Origin: Bacteroidales bacterium
GTDB taxonomy: Bacteria > Bacteroidota > Bacteroidia > Bacteroidales > F082
Reading direction: 5' to 3'
NCBI GenBank assembly: GCA_029933565.1
Contig: JAOZNY010000142.1
Location: forward strand, 1 to 7,798
DNA: 7,798 bases
This document shows positions 7,201 to 7,798 of this stretch, piece by piece. A program made the translations under genes and the position numbers. The notes below the pieces were generated by a model. That model saw nothing but the letters and a program-made list of their open reading frames with translations, searched no databases and was not told where the DNA came from. Position 1 is the stretch's first letter, and each line of letters starts with the position of its first letter.

Positions 7201-7798
7201 TTACCTGTACCAAATCATCAAGAACTATCTCCATCCTATTGCTGCCCGGCCAAATCAGTTCAGGGTCGTTTACACCCCAATCGGTATAATCAACAGGAAG
7301 TTCATATTCATAATAATTATGAGTAAAGTCGGCTCCTATACGTAGGAATACTGTAAGATCGCCATATTCAGGATTGTCCTCTTCAAACATCTTTTCAGCA
7401 TGAACATACATCTTAATCTTCTTGTATTGCCTGAAATCAAATTCTGTGGTTTTAAAAACTCCTTTAGCCTCACCATCAATCAGTTCTTTAACACTAAGTT
7501 CCAACGACTGCTCATTCATTCTTACGTAGTTGGTTGTACCAAAGTTTACCTCCCTGTCAATTCCGGGTGGAATTACGTAAGGAATTGGATCACGGTTTCC
7601 ATTCTCTTCAATATTAACAGTTGAAACGGTAAGTTTACCAAGATTGTTTTCGTTAATATATTCACCATCGCCAAATAGCGAATGCTGATATCTTCTCCAC
7701 TCTCCCCTAACAAGTTCGAAAGTAGCAAAACGCGCCACTATAGGTTTTTTAAAACCTTGCATAAAAACTCTCATAAACCTCACCGATCTAAAATCGCT
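4280..7798 (-). CDS. sprA: T9SS outer-membrane translocon SprA/Sov, C-terminal half (5'-truncated by window edge)
   Basis: SprA (Sov in Porphyromonas) is the giant 36-strand outer-membrane beta-barrel through which the type IX secretion system exports cargo, including gliding adhesins, with PorV and a plug protein as known partners. The window holds 1172 codons of a family about 2,300-2,500 residues long. The frame is still open at base 7798 (SDFRS precedes the GTG at 7783), so that GTG is internal. Support: the FRSVRFMRVFMQGF segment at the right edge, the conserved IWVDELRLTDF...GWAA block at about 6945-7004, many alternating aromatic/polar strand segments rich in Tyr, Asn and Trp, and a final strand ending in phenylalanines (GGFTLRFNLAQ) typical of outer-membrane barrels. 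A hydrophilic Ser/Arg then Asp/Asn/Pro-rich loop sits at about 5700-5815. No internal stop or frameshift is seen. gcvH follows 158 nt downstream. Confidence 0.93.
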   Translation of the reverse strand, partial: SDFRSVRFMRVFMQGFKKPIVARFATFELVRGEWRRYQHSLFGDGEYINENNLGKLTVSTVNIEENGNRDPIPYVIPPGIDREVNFGTTNYVRMNEQSLELSVKELIDGEAKGVFKTTEFDFRQYKKIKMYVHAEKMFEEDNPEYGDLTVFLRIGADFTHNYYEYELPVDYTDWGVNDPELIWPGSNRMEIVLDDLVQVKHNRNIAMRDPNSDIRLNKPYSEFVDAAKVTVVGSPSISDVNGILIGVRNPKRLGINSTDDGDEKSAIIWVDELRLTDFNKKPGWAATGRVEASLADLGRVSFTASHMSAGFGSIESKLSEIPQESVTNYMVSTDLDLGKFFGKNAGVKMPMHFDHGVSRITPKYNPLDPDIKLKDDLDTYTNKSNRDSVSDVMNDITKRTNFNLMNVRKERKNSKNKPRVYDVENFDASFAYSHNEQRNIDIEYDDQKVYRGGLGYNYNNRPKNYKPFSKMKVFNSDWLKLIKDFNVYALPKVLSVRFDMNRDITQRLDRDKSFGDIITYPRYNRVWNWNRNYDFKYDFSRSLTIEYSAGAKAYIDEPTIYPDKETEEWTLYKEEIWREIFSMGTMNRYDQMFKVTYNLPLKKFPVTDWLKLAVNYQGLYAWSASPVSVQDRFGNTVENSNQKQLNGSADFDKLYNKVGFLKEINRSTSTRQRPSSATRGGNDQPEDNPDDTTNQKPKVNYGKILGEGALKVLMAVKKFSVTYSENNGTLLPGFIPQPNILGMNIDASAPGWGFVFGEQVTDFHIEAANNGWITTDSVLNNAYMLKHTEQLSYKINTDFLKLFKVDFDADRVYASSFQAYYRNSNTPEDPIFEEYTPMSSGNFSMSYSIIKTSFEEADGDDISPVFEQFKNNRFVIADRLAHENPNWMEDQVYVYDSIAKMDFPRGYGSNSQEVLYYSFLSAYTGQSSDAIKVSTPFPSFPIPNWRLSFTGLTRIGAIARLFRSFNINHGYRSMLSISSWQTNVIYDADDPSITYENSPNYVTEYDVNVVSIIEQYNPLIGVDFTMLNSFNARVEYKKSRNLSMSFVNNQMTEIVGNELVVGVGYRWKGLKFSVGSLSGKAKNKSFNSDLNLKLDFGIRDNKTTLRRIDEDNNQVSAGSMQYTLNFSADYMLSQSLQFRAYYNWTSNNPYVSSQFPNAMTNGGFTLRFNLAQ

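Noticed and set aside
1..7798. CRISPR array, transposase, prophage, tRNA or a novel defence cassette
   Set aside because: No regularly spaced repeats, transposase motifs, terminal inverted repeats or tRNA cloverleaf were seen. Nearly all of the window is covered by recognisable core-type genes.

Overview
The window is AT-rich and tightly packed, and it points to a member of the phylum Bacteroidota. The strongest evidence is the C-terminal half of SprA (Sov), the giant outer-membrane translocon of the type IX secretion system (T9SS), which is confined to this phylum. The TonB-like proteins, with their 'EFPGG...YP...GI.GRV' C-terminal domains, and the lack of clear Shine-Dalgarno sequences fit the same group. 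A Bacteroidales/Marinilabiliales-type organism is likely, but that narrower placement is inference.

Layout: on the + strand, a 5'-truncated uvrC (nucleotide excision repair endonuclease) runs from the left edge to 1709. Everything else is on the - strand and converges on it. In transcription order from the right edge these are sprA (5'-truncated, ends at 4280), gcvH (4121-3747), a VanZ-like membrane protein gene (3741-3337), a TonB-like gene (3292-2618), an intrinsic terminator (2572-2541), and a second, paralogous TonB-like gene (2408-1731). The last gene's probable terminator lies inside the 3' end of uvrC (1660-1623).

How the genes may work together: SprA exports T9SS cargo across the outer membrane. 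The TonB-like proteins are inner-membrane-anchored and span the periplasm, and may pass proton-motive-force energy to outer-membrane partners. GcvH is the lipoyl carrier of the glycine cleavage system, and its role beside sprA is not obvious. gcvH, vanZ and the first tonB are spaced like one operon ending at the 2541-2572 hairpin. The second tonB probably has its own promoter.

No mobile element, CRISPR array, tRNA, rRNA or defence system was seen, and I found no clearly undescribed system. The points most worth a second look are the tonB terminator nested in the uvrC coding sequence, a TTG-initiated reading frame for the second tonB that would start inside the preceding terminator, the local duplication and divergence of the two tonB genes, and small inverted or tandem repeats in the intergenic gaps.
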